From Phytophthora hibernalis (taxonomy: Eukaryota; Oomycota; Peronosporomycetes; Peronosporales; Peronosporaceae), in contig JAAKBF010000049.1 in assembly GCA_012656075.1 (NCBI GenBank), positions 62,001-126,000 of the forward strand: a stretch of DNA of 64,000 bases, written 5' to 3'. The position numbers and the translations under genes were made by a program. Position 1 is the stretch's first letter; the number at the start of each line of letters is the position of its first letter. Below the pieces are notes generated by a model. It worked only from the letters and a program-made list of their open reading frames with translations. It searched no databases and was not told the DNA's origin. Positions 11,800 through 23,881 of this stretch are shown here, in pieces.

Positions 11800-13246
11800 T
11801 CGGATCTTACTCCTGCTAGCATCGTGAAACAGCTAGTCAGTGCTCTCAGCAGCGCCAGGACCTCTTTCTCAACGAGGTCATACTTGAGTTCATTCGGCTT
11901 CAATGTGCGACTGGTAAATTTTACTGACATGTAGACGTCCTCGTGTCGTTGAGTGAGAACAGCAGAGATGGCCCAGTCACTTGCGTACACAATGATCACT
12001 GGCTCCAGTTCCGGGCTGTAATGGCGCAACAATGGGGTGTCGGCTATCTTCTACTTCAATCGACGAAACGCTTCTTCGGCGTGCTTCCATTTGTCAGATT
12101 CATCTTCTGTGGTTCGACGTTCGAAGTCTTCCTCCGGCAGGCTGTACAACACCGACGCATATATGGCGAAGTCTGCGATGAATCGATGATAGTAGTTAAG
12201 ACTGTCCAAGAACGACTGGAGTGTTTTCAACGTGCGAGGAAAATCGAGAGATGACAGTGCCTCCAAGTTCTTCGGTTTAGTCTCCAGACCTAGTTTCGAC
12301 ACCGAGTGGCCCAAGTAGTCGACCTTCGACATACCCCAGCTGCTCTTCTCCACACTTATGGAGAGATTCCACAGGTCTCATGCAGCAAGCAAGTTTTTGA
12401 CCTTGATGCATAGGTCATCCCACGATGTAGCACCCACAAGGATATCATCGATGTTCCAATATCGACTTTCGATCTTCATTCTCCGGTACGACATGTTTGA
12501 ACACATCGAGGCGTGGATCTTGGCGGCTTAGTCTCAAGAAACCATACAGCGCATTGTCGATGAAACGTTGGTAGATCTGGGGGGCGTTTCGTAGACCGAA
12601 TGGCATGCGAATCCACTCGAACAAACCGAACGGCGTGATGAACGCGGAGATGAAACGGGCTCGGTCTGTCATCGGAACAACCCAAAACCCTCTCGCCATG
12701 TCGAGAGAGCAATACCAGAGAATCGCATCAAGTCCTTCGAGGGGTCGTCGACCAGCGGCATCGAATAAATCATCAGCTGTGTGAGTCCGTTGACCATTCG
12801 ATAGTCGATACAAAGCCTGATGTCGACGCCATTCTTTTTATGATGACGACGATTGGGAAGGCCCACGGAGACGTCGACGGCTTGATCATCTTCGCACTCA
12901 GCAAGCCTTTGATAAGCTCGAATACCTTCTCGCGAGACTGTGGTGGAATCTTTCGGCAACGTTGGGCCACCGGCTTGGCGTTTCCAACGTTGATATCACA
13001 TTCCACGCCGACAGCGGCAGGAGGTAATGCGTTTTCTTTGCCCACCATCAAATCCTTCTTCTTCGAGATAATTCGACGTAATCGTTCCTGCTCTCGAATG
13101 TCAATCTCGGATGGGACATTATCAGGCATGCCGACCTTCACGTCTTCAATCTTCACTTCTGAGTTAAATACATTAGCACCTCTGGTAGTACCGCCATTTC
13201 CTGCTCCACATCTTCCGCAAAGAGATCGCTTCCTTCGTGGTAACAA
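11793..13246 (-). pseudogene. Ty3 reverse transcriptase and first RNase H
   Basis: RT motifs in order: RLCIDYRMVN, SLDMARGFWVVPM, FEWIRMPFGLRNAPQIYQRF, the catalytic pair in NIDDILVGATSWDDL (about 12440-12455, Asn instead of the usual Tyr), DYLGHSVS and FLDSLNYYHRFI. The linked RNase H follows (VYASDWAISAVLTQRHEDV ... LVEKEVLALLRAL). The gene is split over five frames. It produces the cDNA of the element. Confidence 0.88.
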
Positions 13247-14603
13247 ACCGCGTCGTCGTCGATGGGTGTCAACGTCGAGTCTGCAGGGACCGATGGTGAC
13301 TCCGGTACTTCCGCCGCAGAACAGTTCTGCACGGAATCCTCGCTGATATCGGATAGCGGAGCTCGTTGACGAGAGTGTCTTTGGCTTGTTGTTGACTGGG
13401 CAAATCTCGGACTTCTACTGCTGCGACTATCGGCACCCGAGGAATCTTCAGCCTCCTTGAGGTTCAAATCCTCCTCGGCTGAGGTCCGACACAGTATCGC
13501 AGTTGGAGTGGGATGTTCTACACGTTGCACCGAAGGGGAATTGTCTTCCTCGACAATCGGTGCTCCGTCGAATTCGCGGGTTGCACCAAACATCAGATTT
13601 AGCCACTCCGCGCACCGGTTGGATTTCGTCGTGACAAAACCGTATTCTCGAGGAACGAGATTATCGCCCATCCACACGCCCAGCCTGTTCAACGTGTCCA
13701 CCGTCACTGGTCGATCACTGATGTTGGTGAGACGTATGTACCTTGGTTTTCCGCCTCAATTTTCCTACACCGTGGGTATCCATCCCTTTCCCCGGCTAAC
13801 CCAGAGCTGTTGGTTTGCTTTGTGGTCCGGGCGCGTAACCACGTCGCACGACTGACCGACCTCGATTCAGAGCGGCGACGAAGGACATATTTGTCGGCGC
13901 TTGGTGCTGAACAATTTTCGCCGTCCCAGATGCTGATGCGCACTTCGTCTGGTAAGCATATTGACCCATCTCCTGCGTCCACATGGATACCCGCTGGGAC
14001 CATAAAATCCATTCCTAACAACACGTCTTGTCCTGGTAGATCTCCAACCCAAACGTTAATCGATACACCAAGTTGCCAAGGTGATCTTAATCGTCGCTCG
14101 ACCCAGAGTTTCATACGGCGTATCTCCTACTCCCACACAATCTTTCGTCATAATTTCGTCGATCACGCAGCCTACCTTACGAGGAACTGCGGTGTCCATG
14201 AGGACACCTCGGCTCCTGAATCGAACATCAAGATTGCGCGGTTGTCGTCGACCTTCCCGACCACTTTCGCGTGGGTGAAGAACTTACCGGGAGTGTGCGT
14301 CTTCCAATATCCACGCTTCTCCCCAGGCCACAGGTTCATTACGGCGACGACCGCCGCTCTGCTGAACTCATCGGTATCAGGGAGCTTGAGACTCATCACT
14401 TTCGACGTACGTCCATCCGGTATATTATCTTGGACTATTGCCGTATTTCCACTAACTGTTGTCCTCGAAGTCGTACCAACATATGCATAGATGTTCACTG
14501 ATCGCTCGTCTCGTACTGGATTCAAATCCAGCGAGCGATCTAGTTTAACATCTTTTCCGCATCGGGCGGTAGCATTCCGGTGTGGCGCTGTGGCACATAC
14601 CAC
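13153..14603 (-). pseudogene. Ty3 aspartic protease and linker
   Basis: The retroviral-type protease active site is visible as AILMFDSGAEVS near 14250 (D-S-G). The flap and C-terminal part appear in LPGQDVLLGMDFMVPAG (about 14025), typical of the second conserved psi-loop of pepsin-like retroelement proteases. A long Ser/Glu-rich linker (13200-13650) leads to RT. Frames change twice. Confidence 0.75.
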
Positions 14604-16745
14604 TGTCGCATCGCGTTGATGAATTCTTCAAAACGGCACGCCCCAGCCTCATGCATCTCGCCACATGCGTTGCACAACTTCAGACAGCGACCCGAGGGGT
14701 GCCGTCTGTTGCAGTGGCTGCACGTCATGATCGTCCAACAGTCCTCGCTTTTGTGCAGCGTGAGCCCACAGTGCGTGCAAGGGGCTTCGGACGGGTTTCC
14801 GTCGAGCGCTCGTCGTTGTTGCCCGTAGCGGCTACAACCGCGACTTTCGCCGGCTCATCTTGACATACATCATCGAGTTGCGTGACCACCGGGTATTCGT
14901 CGACTCCGTCCTCCCCCTGTGCTCGTAGTAAGTTGACAGCTTTGGTGTGCGAAGGAGGGGATTCTTCGCTCGGAATTTTGATGGGTTATACACAACCTTT
15001 CCTTGTCGGTCACGGCTTCGTTGACGAGATCGAAACACTAGTTCGAGTGCTTCTGCATCCTCAATCCTCAGCATAACGAGTAGATCGGCCAACGCTTGTT
15101 CGTTGGAATCCAGAGTGTCGATGAAGTGTTCGACGTGTTTCCGACGATCAGTAGCCGTGCCATTTTTGACCTTCAGCTTGGCCTGGATTCCTGCAACATT
15201 CAATCAATGTAAGTATTCTAGGGTATTTTCACCCGATCGCTTCGTGGCATGATAATACTTTCGTGCGACGGAGACTCTCGTACCACAGTATTGGAATTGC
15301 GAGGACAGCTCATTCCACGACGTTCGGATGTAACAACTCAATTGAAGATACCATTGGCGTGCAGGTCCCGTGATCAGGTCGTTCAATAGCAGATACATCT
15401 CTGAAGGTGACATGCCGTCTTGCTTCGCAACCGACTGCAACTTGTTGAACTATGTACGTGAGTTTTCTCCGATGTCGCGGAGACGCGGATACGGTCTTAG
15501 ATCCTCCAGACGCGTTCGTCGACACCAATGCCGGGTGTGACCTCTCCCCAGTCTCGGTTCCTAGATCGAAAAAATCATCAGGATCGTCGGCCGGGTACTC
15601 TGGTGTGGCCCTCGGACTGGCTGACCTCATTGATACGTCCGATCTGGATGCCCGTGTCATGAACACCTCCGGGGTCGTCACCACAGGAACCGGCGGCGCC
15701 GGTGGGGGCAGACCTGCTATTCCTCTCGCGAGGACTTTCATAGCGTGCTGGAACATGTGCGGCTGGGAACTAGGCGCATTCGACGAAGGCGTTCTCGGCT
15801 CGTTCAACGGAGGAGGCGGGTTGCCAGCACTTCGGGTTGGACCGTTGGAGGGAGCGCCGGTGCTACAGCGATCGCTGGTTTGAACGGGTCGCTTCAGGAG
15901 TAAGTGTCATCCTCTCTGGCACACTTACGTCGCTTTGGGATTCGTCGGCGACCGAGGACACCGAATACCGGGAAGATTCGGTGGAGCTTCCGTGGGCTTT
16001 CGGTCGACCAGTCGGTGACGCAGCTTGATGTAGTGCAGGTTCACGTTTCATCTTCATTCCCGCGAGTTCGCCCAGGGTATGAAACAAACGGCGAGTCGAG
16101 TTCAGCACTACCTCAACGTCGAAGGATACCAACGATTTGAGATCTTGCGATCGGACTTCCAGACCTGCCTCATGTAACATGGCGAGCAACTTCCTCACGG
16201 CCTCAAGCGTTGTGAAGACTTCGTGGAGTTGGGGTACAGCCACTGGTCCACTTAGACGAGCATCTAACTGTACGTCGAGGGTGGTCAACACCGGATCTTC
16301 TTGCAGAAGTCGGGTGAGTTCTTGGAACCCAAACTCATGGACCAGGCTGGTCGTTAGTTCGGGTAGCGGAGCTCGCGGCTTCGCCGGGTCTTCATCCTCC
16401 GACTCAGGCGCTTTCATATGCATGGGCTTCTTGCGTGTTTTCTTTGGTGTCTGGTGGGACACCGGGTCATCTTTCGACGAACGGCTTTTCGTCGATAACC
16501 CAGACGGACTCTGCTTGGCAGCAGAGACCGTGGTGGCTCCCGGGGAGCCATATCGGGAATGGGGTACTTTTCTTCGTACTCCTTCTTCACCTCGACCTTG
16601 ATGTTGGTGGCCAGAGACACTTCTTCGAGAATCTGTGGCGGGTCGGATCTCATTGCGAGCTGAATTTCCGGCGACGATCCTTGAGTCGTCGGAGCTCGTG
16701 CTTCAGGCTCTAGTTTTACTTGAATCTCATCTTCAGAACCAGTAG
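14540..16745 (-). pseudogene. Ty3 Gag with nucleocapsid zinc fingers
   Basis: Starts just inside the PBS. The N-terminal part (16.7-15.8 kb) is Glu/Pro-rich and helical; the capsid-like region is seen in MSPSEMYLLLNDLITGPARQ and QWYLQLSCYIRTSWNELSSQ (15440-15280). The nucleocapsid carries two Cys-rich fingers (CSHCNRRHPSGRC and CNACGEMHEAGAC, 14640-14725), variants of the CCHC knuckle. Five or more frame changes. It would form the particle that packages element RNA. Confidence 0.75.
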
Positions 16746-16763
16746 TCCCGGGTCGCGGCACCA
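16746..16763 (-). promoter_or_regulatory. Primer binding site of the Ty3 element
   Basis: The plus strand reads TCCCGGGTCGCGGCACCA, which looks exactly like a tRNA 3' acceptor end with CCA; the element strand therefore starts TGG two bases after the 5' LTR. This fixes element orientation (minus) and confirms the LTR boundary. The tRNA species was not identified. Confidence 0.85.
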
Positions 16764-16765
16764 TT

Positions 16766-17653
16766 GTGGTGGAGCGGACTCTCAGAATTCGCGTTCTGGA
16801 GGTTCGATCTACACAAAAGCGCACTTCATGTCACGTGCGGTGCGCTAAATTCCCGGGTCTTGACTAACGTGATTTCATTGGAAGGGTGTTCAAGCGTTCG
16901 ATGCTAAAGTCGTCTGCGGGGTGACGTCTTCGTGGAAACCTTCACGCGAACGTCGAGTCTTGTAAGTCGAAGCGTCTCTCTAATAAACGTGACTTCTTCT
17001 CCATAGAGGTTTGCCTTGCATTGTCTTGGCTGTCGGGGTCGACGAGCTGCTATTCCTTGGTCGTCTTGGTCGACGAGCCGCTATTCCTTGGTTGTCATTG
17101 CCGACGAGTTGCTATTCCTGCCCTTGCGGGACTTTGTTGCTATACGGGACTTGAGTTTAACGTGGCTTCCTGTCAGACACGGGTTGGGGGTTGAGACCAC
17201 GGCGAGTCTCCCTCGATCTACTGAAGAACGTATAGAACTTCACAGAAGCAGACGACGGAAACACTTAGTGTCCAAAGAAGGTTGATTTGCCTTGAGCTCT
17301 TGGTTGCTAATTCGTGACTGACCTACAATCTTCCTACTCTTCGTGCTGACTACACCCAGTTCGTGCGATCTTCGACTCACCTTTTATCCACACATCATTG
17401 GACGACCGGCTGCCTTCCTTGCGTGCTTGTCCAACGCCACAATCTTGTTTACGCTCCCCGTGATGCGTTTGTTGAAGTTCGACGTTAAGTACGAACGTCG
17501 ATCGTCGACCATCACTCTTCAGCAGTATCTTGGTATTCCGGACAAGTACGACTCCACTCGTGGGTACACTTAGTCATGTGCCCTGAAGGTCTCCCGATGG
17601 TGACCTATTCTCGAAGTCGTATTCCCTCCATCTTTTCCAACGCACTACACCAC
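16766..17653 (-). repeat. 5' LTR of the young Ty3 element
   Basis: Partner of 5242-6129. It carries the element promoter, though no convincing TATA box was pinned down. Differences from the other copy are a few single substitutions and one-base length changes in short homopolymers. Confidence 0.93.
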
Positions 17654-19250
17654 ATATGGATCACCACCGTCCATGTTGGTTAACAACACATCATTTCGAG
17701 GGATGAGTGTCTGGGCCGAAACCGCCGCTCTGTTCAGCTTGTTATAAGCGTGATCCAGACGCCACTTCTCGTTCAGCTTGCGAACGCAGAACGTGGGCGT
17801 CGAGTGCGGGACTTTGATTCCCACACCGTGCTTGCCTTCGCGGCAAAGAAGGCATCAATGACCTTGCACTGCTCACGAGGCTGGGCGACGCAGTACTTCG
17901 TGCCAGGCACGAGGTCAATCTCGTGCCGAACCCCTCGATCGTGAGGGAGTTGGGTCCTTAGACACCACATCCGAGAATTCCTGGACCAAGGCGTAAGCCG
18001 GGTCATTACCCACACTAGAGGTGCTAATAGTGACCTCCGCGATGGCCACGGTCTCGACCTCTCCGGTCTCACGTGGGCTTGTGCCCTCTTGTAGACGGGC
18101 TTCGTCCTTCGCGGACTTCGTCGATGCCCGCACGGCGCGACGGCTTGGTGTGCTGGAAGATGCTGGCGTTACATCTTCCCTCGCGGGTCTGGATGTATCC
18201 AAGACCCTTGGCCTTGCTGCAGGTTCGTTAACAGCAGAGGCCTCCGCGGTATTCCACCGGAGTCCATAGGAACCTCGGAGTCGGACAGAGGTGGAAACAT
18301 TACTCACCAAGACTCTGTCAGACGCCGCAGGTCGACTAGCTCTTATAGCTTTGCCGCGCCAGTCGATCCAGGGCTCATGCTTTACGAGTCATGGCATGCC
18401 CAGGATCAAATCATACTTGTCCATACCAAGAACGAGAAATCGTTCAGTCGAGTCGAAGTCTTCGAACTTGACTGCAAGATCCAAAAGGCCTTAGGTACTT
18501 CTACTACAGATCATTTGGCAAGTCTGACTGAGACTTGCCCGTTGCCTTTGCTTTCTCGCAGAGCATCGGCGTACTTGTCCCCATTTCTAGCGACCGACTG
18601 GCTGCGTGCAAAGTTCTTGGACGCCCCAGAATCAATCAGAATTCTAAAAGCGTGATTGTATCCCCGTACACTTGCGTGTACTACAAGCAGCCCTCCGCTG
18701 CCCTTCTTCGCTCCGAGAGTACAGAGACTCTCAGGGGTTAAACCTCCATGGTACGTGCCCTCTCATGAAAACTTAGTCTTTCCCAGCAGGGCGGCCCTCC
18801 CTACTGGTTGCCTGCGTTCCCCTGGCCTTGGGATCGCGGCTTCTGCCAACGTCCACTTGGGATCAAAAGGGCGATGAGGGAAACGCTGCCTTTGTCCGCC
18901 CACAGAACAGGCACGTTTCATGTGCCAGACCTTGCCGCAGCCGAAGCAGCGGATGTCGTTCTACTCGGCCAGGCCCAAGTCCATAGGGACTGGACCTCCG
19001 ACAGTTCCTTGGCCGGCACTATGCCTGTAGATGAAGAATGTCAAGCATACACAGGAGTACGAGCCTGTTTGTGGCTGTACTCCTCTTGGAGAGCGACCTG
19101 GACGGCCGCTTCCATGGTGTTGGCCTGTACGCGGAACAGTTGTGTGCGTGCGGGGCTAAATCTCAGGCCGTCCATGAACACGGTCACCTTGATGTGTTCA
19201 GGTAGGGGTTCCCTACCAGGGACGCCGCGAGTACTCGCATCGTCAGGGCA
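17654..19250 (-). pseudogene. Old Ty3/gypsy element, 5' half (gag C-terminus, protease, RT N-terminus)
   Basis: Continuation of the element cut at 5241. Reading the minus strand from 19250: Gag C-terminal helix (PEHIKVTVFMDGLRF), a CCHC zinc knuckle (CFGCGKVWHMKRAC, 18907-18948), protease active site (FRILIDSGASKNFARS, about 18620-18655) and its LGMDKYDLILGMP region, then the RT N-terminus (DRGVRHEIDLVPGTKYC) up to the insertion point. Removing the inserted element and one ATAT rejoins the RT coding. The 5' LTR and gag N-terminus are missing beyond 19250. Confidence 0.8.
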
Positions 19251-21168
19251 TGTACTGCAGGTGGGAATTCCAGCGCATTTGGCCCCCTTTGGCGGATTTT
19301 TGGTTTGGCGTTGCGTTTGCAGTACACGTTTCAGCGGATTTGAAGCTTCGATCCGCTACAATATATCCACCAGAATTCCGGTGGATAGCGGGATGGTTTG
19401 GCGCGTTGGCGATGTTCGACCCTAAAATCATATATTTATTTGTTCGCGATTACTTGTCAATTAGTTCAGACCCACCTCGGGATTATATATCAAGAGTGAC
19501 CCAAATGGGTCACACTTTTCAAAACACTATCGGGCAGAGCTGACAACCATTTTCACTTTTTTCGCGTGGCCTTCGGCTCAATTCCGTCAGAACTAGCTGT
19601 GGATGCACCGGGTAAAGAGCCCATGTTGCGATCAAAGTGTATCTCGAATTCCATAATTCCGATGGCGTTGTTGCTGCTTATACTCATGGGTTGCTGGAAT
19701 CACATACGTATTATTTTATGTGGCCCGAGGCCAATACTCGAGAAAGCTCATTGAAGGAAATATCTTGTGCTCGCAGGTGCGGAGATGAAGCATGATACCA
19801 GTATTATCACAGACAACATCTATTTTACTGCGAAATTGACTCTCCAAGAGCAATCACTATAATAGCGCTGAAGTAATAGTAATTTGCTAGTTTTATCTTG
19901 GTCGTCTACCTGCATGTACAAATCGCGTCTACATGTACACACATGTACTTATTCATCCCTTCTAGTTTGAAGTATAAAAGTGTGGCCCATTTGGATCACT
20001 CACTCTTGATAATAATCCCCACCTCGCCTTCTCTTCTGACAAGCATCATGACGATAGAGTCCCAGCAACACACCTCGGCGCTAACTAAGTTATCCACAAG
20101 ACCGTAGCGCTTAATTCGCGAGCCAAGGCCAACTGCGCAGCTCCAATATAAAACGCCAAAACCGCTGACGATGACAGCGTACATAACAGGCCAAGCAGCG
20201 TCGAGGGCCCAGCACCAGCTCGTAGCTCGTAGCCCGCCCTCCACATTCCTCAGGACTACATGTAGTCTATCAGAGTACGGCTTTGCAGTGCGTCAAACCT
20301 TGACTCATATTCCCTCTTACTACATGTACGACGCTCACATTAGGAACTTCTTTGACGCAGCATTCTTCTCAAATAAAATACATGCCAAATTTTAATCTGC
20401 GTGTGGCTACTACATTTAACAGTTTAATTCTGCGGATAGCGGACATCAATGTTCCACAGACAGCGGATCAGACAATCCGCAGAATGGAATCCATCCACTG
20501 GAAGACGATTTCCGACGGATGGAAACTGGTACAGGCCCTAGCACGTCGGTGGCGTTAGCCATGGTATGTCCCACCCAGGGGCTAATGGTAACCACAATGG
20601 GGATGCGAATACAAAAATGATATCCAGTCTGACAGATGATATTTAGAATATGCATAATATTTTCAATTTGAAATCGAATATTGATATCTACTACTTGGCG
20701 AACATTTTCGAATATTTGATATTTCCAAAATGATTACGCAATAATCAGTTTTTAAACAATAAAAACACACCTAAAACGAAACGAAAACAGATTAGTGATT
20801 ACATGTACTATTATGAATTCTGGCTAAATTTGCCGAATAAGGTCTATTGCGTTGGGTAGACAAAGATCGACCCAATACAAAATCCAAGTCAAATCACTTG
20901 TTTTGGTTGTTCTGTTAAGTACGACTCCGACTACGGCCTGTCTATCGGCCCCGATAGTAAAGCCAAGTGAACGATTCGCCGCCGGTTTGCCGGGGGTCGA
21001 TTTACGAATCGAACAATCTATTTTTGAGTAGAACTCACAATGTTATTTCGTAGTAAATGCGATTTTCCAAGCTGTGCACGTCCGTAGAAGCTCCTCCGGG
21101 TGTATCCTCAGCCCGCAATCCAAATACATGTACCATAATATGAGGCTGCGCCAAACAAAAGGATGCTA
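19251..21168. other. Intergenic region, no assigned gene
   Basis: Holds an imperfect hairpin at 19357-19393 (CCGCTA/TAGCGG and TCCACC/GGTGGA arms) and, on the plus strand, TATAAAAG near 19974 followed by a 19-codon frame starting at 20048. On the minus strand 20244-19996 encodes a hydrophobic segment (MYAVIVSGFGVLYWSCAVGLG) that could be a relic of a membrane protein. Neither is strong enough to call a gene. 20.6-21.1 kb is AT-rich and featureless. Confidence 0.35.
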
Positions 21169-21714
21169 CAGTAGTCACCGCAATTAGTGTGGTACAAAAT
21201 TAGTGTCACACGGGAATTAGTGTCACTACGAATTCGTGACACTATTAATAATTAACGTGAAAAGAAATTTTGGAGATTCAAAAATATTGTGAGTAGGCCA
21301 GAGAAAGCTGAGTGTAAGGATGGCGAGTGGTACAGAAAGCTGAGAACCGCAGGCAAGAAGGTTTTTACGGTAATGGATGCTAAATCGGTTCGTCACGTGA
21401 ACTCTTAGCAGCATTCACTACTCCAGAAATGCCATGATCAGAGGTGGGGTTCACTTCAGGTTGATTGTCCAAAACAGCTTCTCCAGATATTAATTCAGAA
21501 GTACCCGAGGAGTTTGATGGCAAGACTGTCATTGCTATGACAGAGAAGAGCATGACGAGTGTTAGTTACAGCGCTGATATATGAGAGTAACACTAATTTA
21601 CCACTCCTAAATTAGTTAGTTCACAAATAGCGACACCTACGCTAATTTTCGTGAAGAAAAGCAAAAACACATCACATAAATTAATGTCGGTGACACTAAT
21701 TGCGGTGACTACTG
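21169..21714. mobile_element. TA-flanked MITE (Tc1/mariner type)
   Basis: A 546-bp non-coding element whose ends are perfect inverted repeats of about 24 bp (CAGTAGTCACCGCAATTAG inward from 21169 and its complement ending at 21714), flanked by TA on both sides (21167-21168, 21715-21716). Subterminal copies of ATTAGTGTCAC recur near both ends in both orientations. It has no transposase and would depend on a related autonomous element. Confidence 0.88.
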
Positions 21715-22212
21715 TAGTTAACCTTTTCGTGTTTTCGAGATAAACGGCTGTAAAGATGAGCCAGTCAAAATCGTACTTATCCGAAATTTGTCAAGAAGGG
21801 GGATTTCGACAATCTCTTAATTTGGCGACGTATATCGATCGGATGGAAGGGCTGGCAGCTTTATCGAGCGCATGCGGAGCCCCGCGTCATCGTACGGATT
21901 GTAGGAGCAGTGTGCCTACTGTCTACTCCGCGTAGTCATGTGTACCGCACGTGCATGCATGAGGAGAGTGTTACTAGAGTGAACTGAGAGGATCCTGCAC
22001 GTCACACTGAGGTTGCCCGGTGCGTCAGGTTAGATTTGGATACTATGCTCATTTTGATTCACTGCGTTGGATATTAGCATCATTTGATTTATTTGAAGGA
22101 AGCGTACAAGATGGATCCATTTCCAGAATCTCTACAAACGAAAAACAACGAGCCGTCGTGCATTTTTTTCATTTAGCCGTTCTCGAGCAAAGTCGGTTTA
22201 AAAAAGTGTCTC

Positions 22213-22758
22213 TGACGCAACGGACGCTGCCGTTGCCCAGAGCGCTGACGTCGCTGCTGCTCAGAAGCCGCTGCTGCACAGGCGCTGCCTGCTGCTGGAC
22301 TTCGCCTGCGAGCGAAACTCCTACGTGCTGCTGCGACAGTACGTGGCGCTGCCTGGAGCGGGACGTTGCCAGTGCGTCGAAACCACTGCGCCTCATGCTG
22401 CTGCTGCTGCACAGACGCTATCTGGTGCTGAATGTTTCCCTGCGGTGAAACTCCTGAGTGCTGCTGCGCACACTCACAGCAAGCAAGGCACAGACAAGTA
22501 CGTTAGATGTAACCACTGCTTATATAACGTACGGGTTGCGAAGGTAGGCTAGGCGGAAACAGTGCGCTGCGCGCACAGCTCATCAGAGCGCACTTCTCGA
22601 GTCACCTCTGCCGAGCCAAGCCCTTCAAGTCCCTGTAAGGTTTAAGCCCTTGCTACCTCCGATGTCAACGTAGTTTTCCCTTCCTGCGGAAGTCCTGCAG
22701 CAATGGCGTGCAGCAACGGCGAGGCCTCTGCGAGCCCCAGCCCTAATACCACGTTGCA
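22213..22758 (+). repeat. 5' LTR of the copia element
   Basis: Contains TTATATAACG near 22519 as the probable TATA box and GCTGCTGCTGC-type trinucleotide tracts. Unusually, the repeat shared with the right copy runs past the gag ATG at 22703, so the first 18-19 gag codons are LTR-encoded. No canonical TGG primer site directly follows the LTR. Confidence 0.88.
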
Positions 22759-23797
22759 GATTATCAGCCCAAACCCTACCCAGACACTTAATCAGCTGAC
22801 CGCGTCAAAAGGAGGAGGTCTTGTGATTGGCCGTGACCAGCCGGTATCACAGACCGACATTGCAGAAGGCCAAGAGCTCCCATTGGCTGTTAATCGGACT
22901 GTCGCCAGAGGCACAGCCCAGAAGCCCACAGAAGCTTTTTCGCCCCCGGAGCAGCAGCAGACGTACGGGGATTGGCCGCTATCGACTCCACTGCAGCGCC
23001 CGCGTACGCTCGTCTACGTCCAAGCTCCGGCTACCTATCAAGCTCACGTACCTGCTGGTGCTGTGGAATCTGCCAGCACGCAGAGCACCGAAGCTGCAAC
23101 GATGCCAGGGATGGAGACAGTGACGGAGTTCGACGTCGGCCGGAAGCTCTCCCAGCCGGCGGACTACCCGACGTGGCGCATGCGCGTCGGCATGTCCCGT
23201 CTCGAGCAGTTAGTGCAAGGCAAGGAGCCGTACGACGACAGAATGACCCCGGCACAGAAGAACTGCTGGGATGTGCGCCGTCGCAAGGCGCAAGGACTAC
23301 TAGTTTCCTGTATTTCTGATGAAGTTCTACTACGCTACGAGGACGTTGTATTTGTGGCGGATCCCATACTTCTTTGGGACCGCATCTATCAAGACTTCGG
23401 CCGCGGTCCAGGCGTCAACACAGACATGGTGCTGGCGGACCTGTACGCGCGGAAGCTCCAAGAGGAAGATCCGGTAGAGTCGTACATCAACGACCTGCTG
23501 CAGATGCAGCGCATCCTGGCCGAGAACAACGATCCCATTCCGGATTGTCGCGTGGCGAGGCTCATGCTGACCAACGCCATGAATGTTTATCCGAAGATTA
23601 CCGACGACGTGACCCGCCGTGGCACCTATCCGGATGAGTTCACTATCTGCGCGTCGCGTGCAGAGCTAGTTAATGCAGAGATGACTGCTCGCGCCCGCGA
23701 GCAACATGGTGGTACGTCAAGCGGTGGACGAGGTCTCTCCAGCGGAAGGCCTCCACTGCAAGCCAATTTCACTCAGCAGGGTGCAAAAGGAAAGTAG
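22703..23797 (+). CDS. Copia Gag (capsid domain)
   Basis: A 364-residue open frame, intact to its stop. The N-terminal third is Pro/Thr/Gln-rich and disordered. From about residue 150 it reads as the copia-type gag/UBN2 region: QPADYPTWRMRVGMSRLEQL, LWDRIYQDFGRGPGVN, LADLYARKLQEEDPVESYIN. The end is Gly/Ser-rich. The zinc knuckle follows in another frame (23882-24253, CCKVCGLKGHWKGDKEC), so the original Gag probably continued through it. The start at 22703 is chosen because it is the first Met and precedes the conserved region. Confidence 0.85.
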   Translation: MACSNGEASASPSPNTTLQIISPNPTQTLNQLTASKGGGLVIGRDQPVSQTDIAEGQELPLAVNRTVARGTAQKPTEAFSPPEQQQTYGDWPLSTPLQRPRTLVYVQAPATYQAHVPAGAVESASTQSTEAATMPGMETVTEFDVGRKLSQPADYPTWRMRVGMSRLEQLVQGKEPYDDRMTPAQKNCWDVRRRKAQGLLVSCISDEVLLRYEDVVFVADPILLWDRIYQDFGRGPGVNTDMVLADLYARKLQEEDPVESYINDLLQMQRILAENNDPIPDCRVARLMLTNAMNVYPKITDDVTRRGTYPDEFTICASRAELVNAEMTARAREQHGGTSSGGRGLSSGRPPLQANFTQQGAKGK

Positions 23798-23881
23798 CCA
23801 CGCCAGCGTGGTGGCAAGTACGGTGGCAACCGTAGTCGCTCCCAGTCCAGTACGTCATCGACGAGTTCGCGTGCGTCTGCC

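Larger units (their letters stand above)
5242..17653 (-). mobile_element. Young Ty3/gypsy LTR retrotransposon with two RNase H domains
   Basis: A 12.4-kb element on the minus strand, bounded by near-identical 888-bp LTRs (5242-6129 and 16766-17653) that I compared by eye; only a handful of differences were seen. ATAT occurs on both outer sides (5238-5241 and 17654-17657) as a 4-bp target duplication. If the LTR is taken as the canonical TG...CA form it is 890 bp and the duplication shrinks, so the end by one base is ambiguous. Internal order: PBS, gag, protease, RT, RNase H, second RNase H, integrase, chromodomain, then an oppositely oriented coiled-coil gene, then the 3' LTR. Gag and pol are frameshifted in many places despite the young LTRs. 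Confidence 0.92.

Noticed and set aside
22169..22412. Minus-strand Gln/Ala-rich protein in the copia LTR (also 27709-28410)
   Set aside because: It is the translation of CTG/CAG trinucleotide-rich LTR DNA and shifts freely between frames; no conserved domain.
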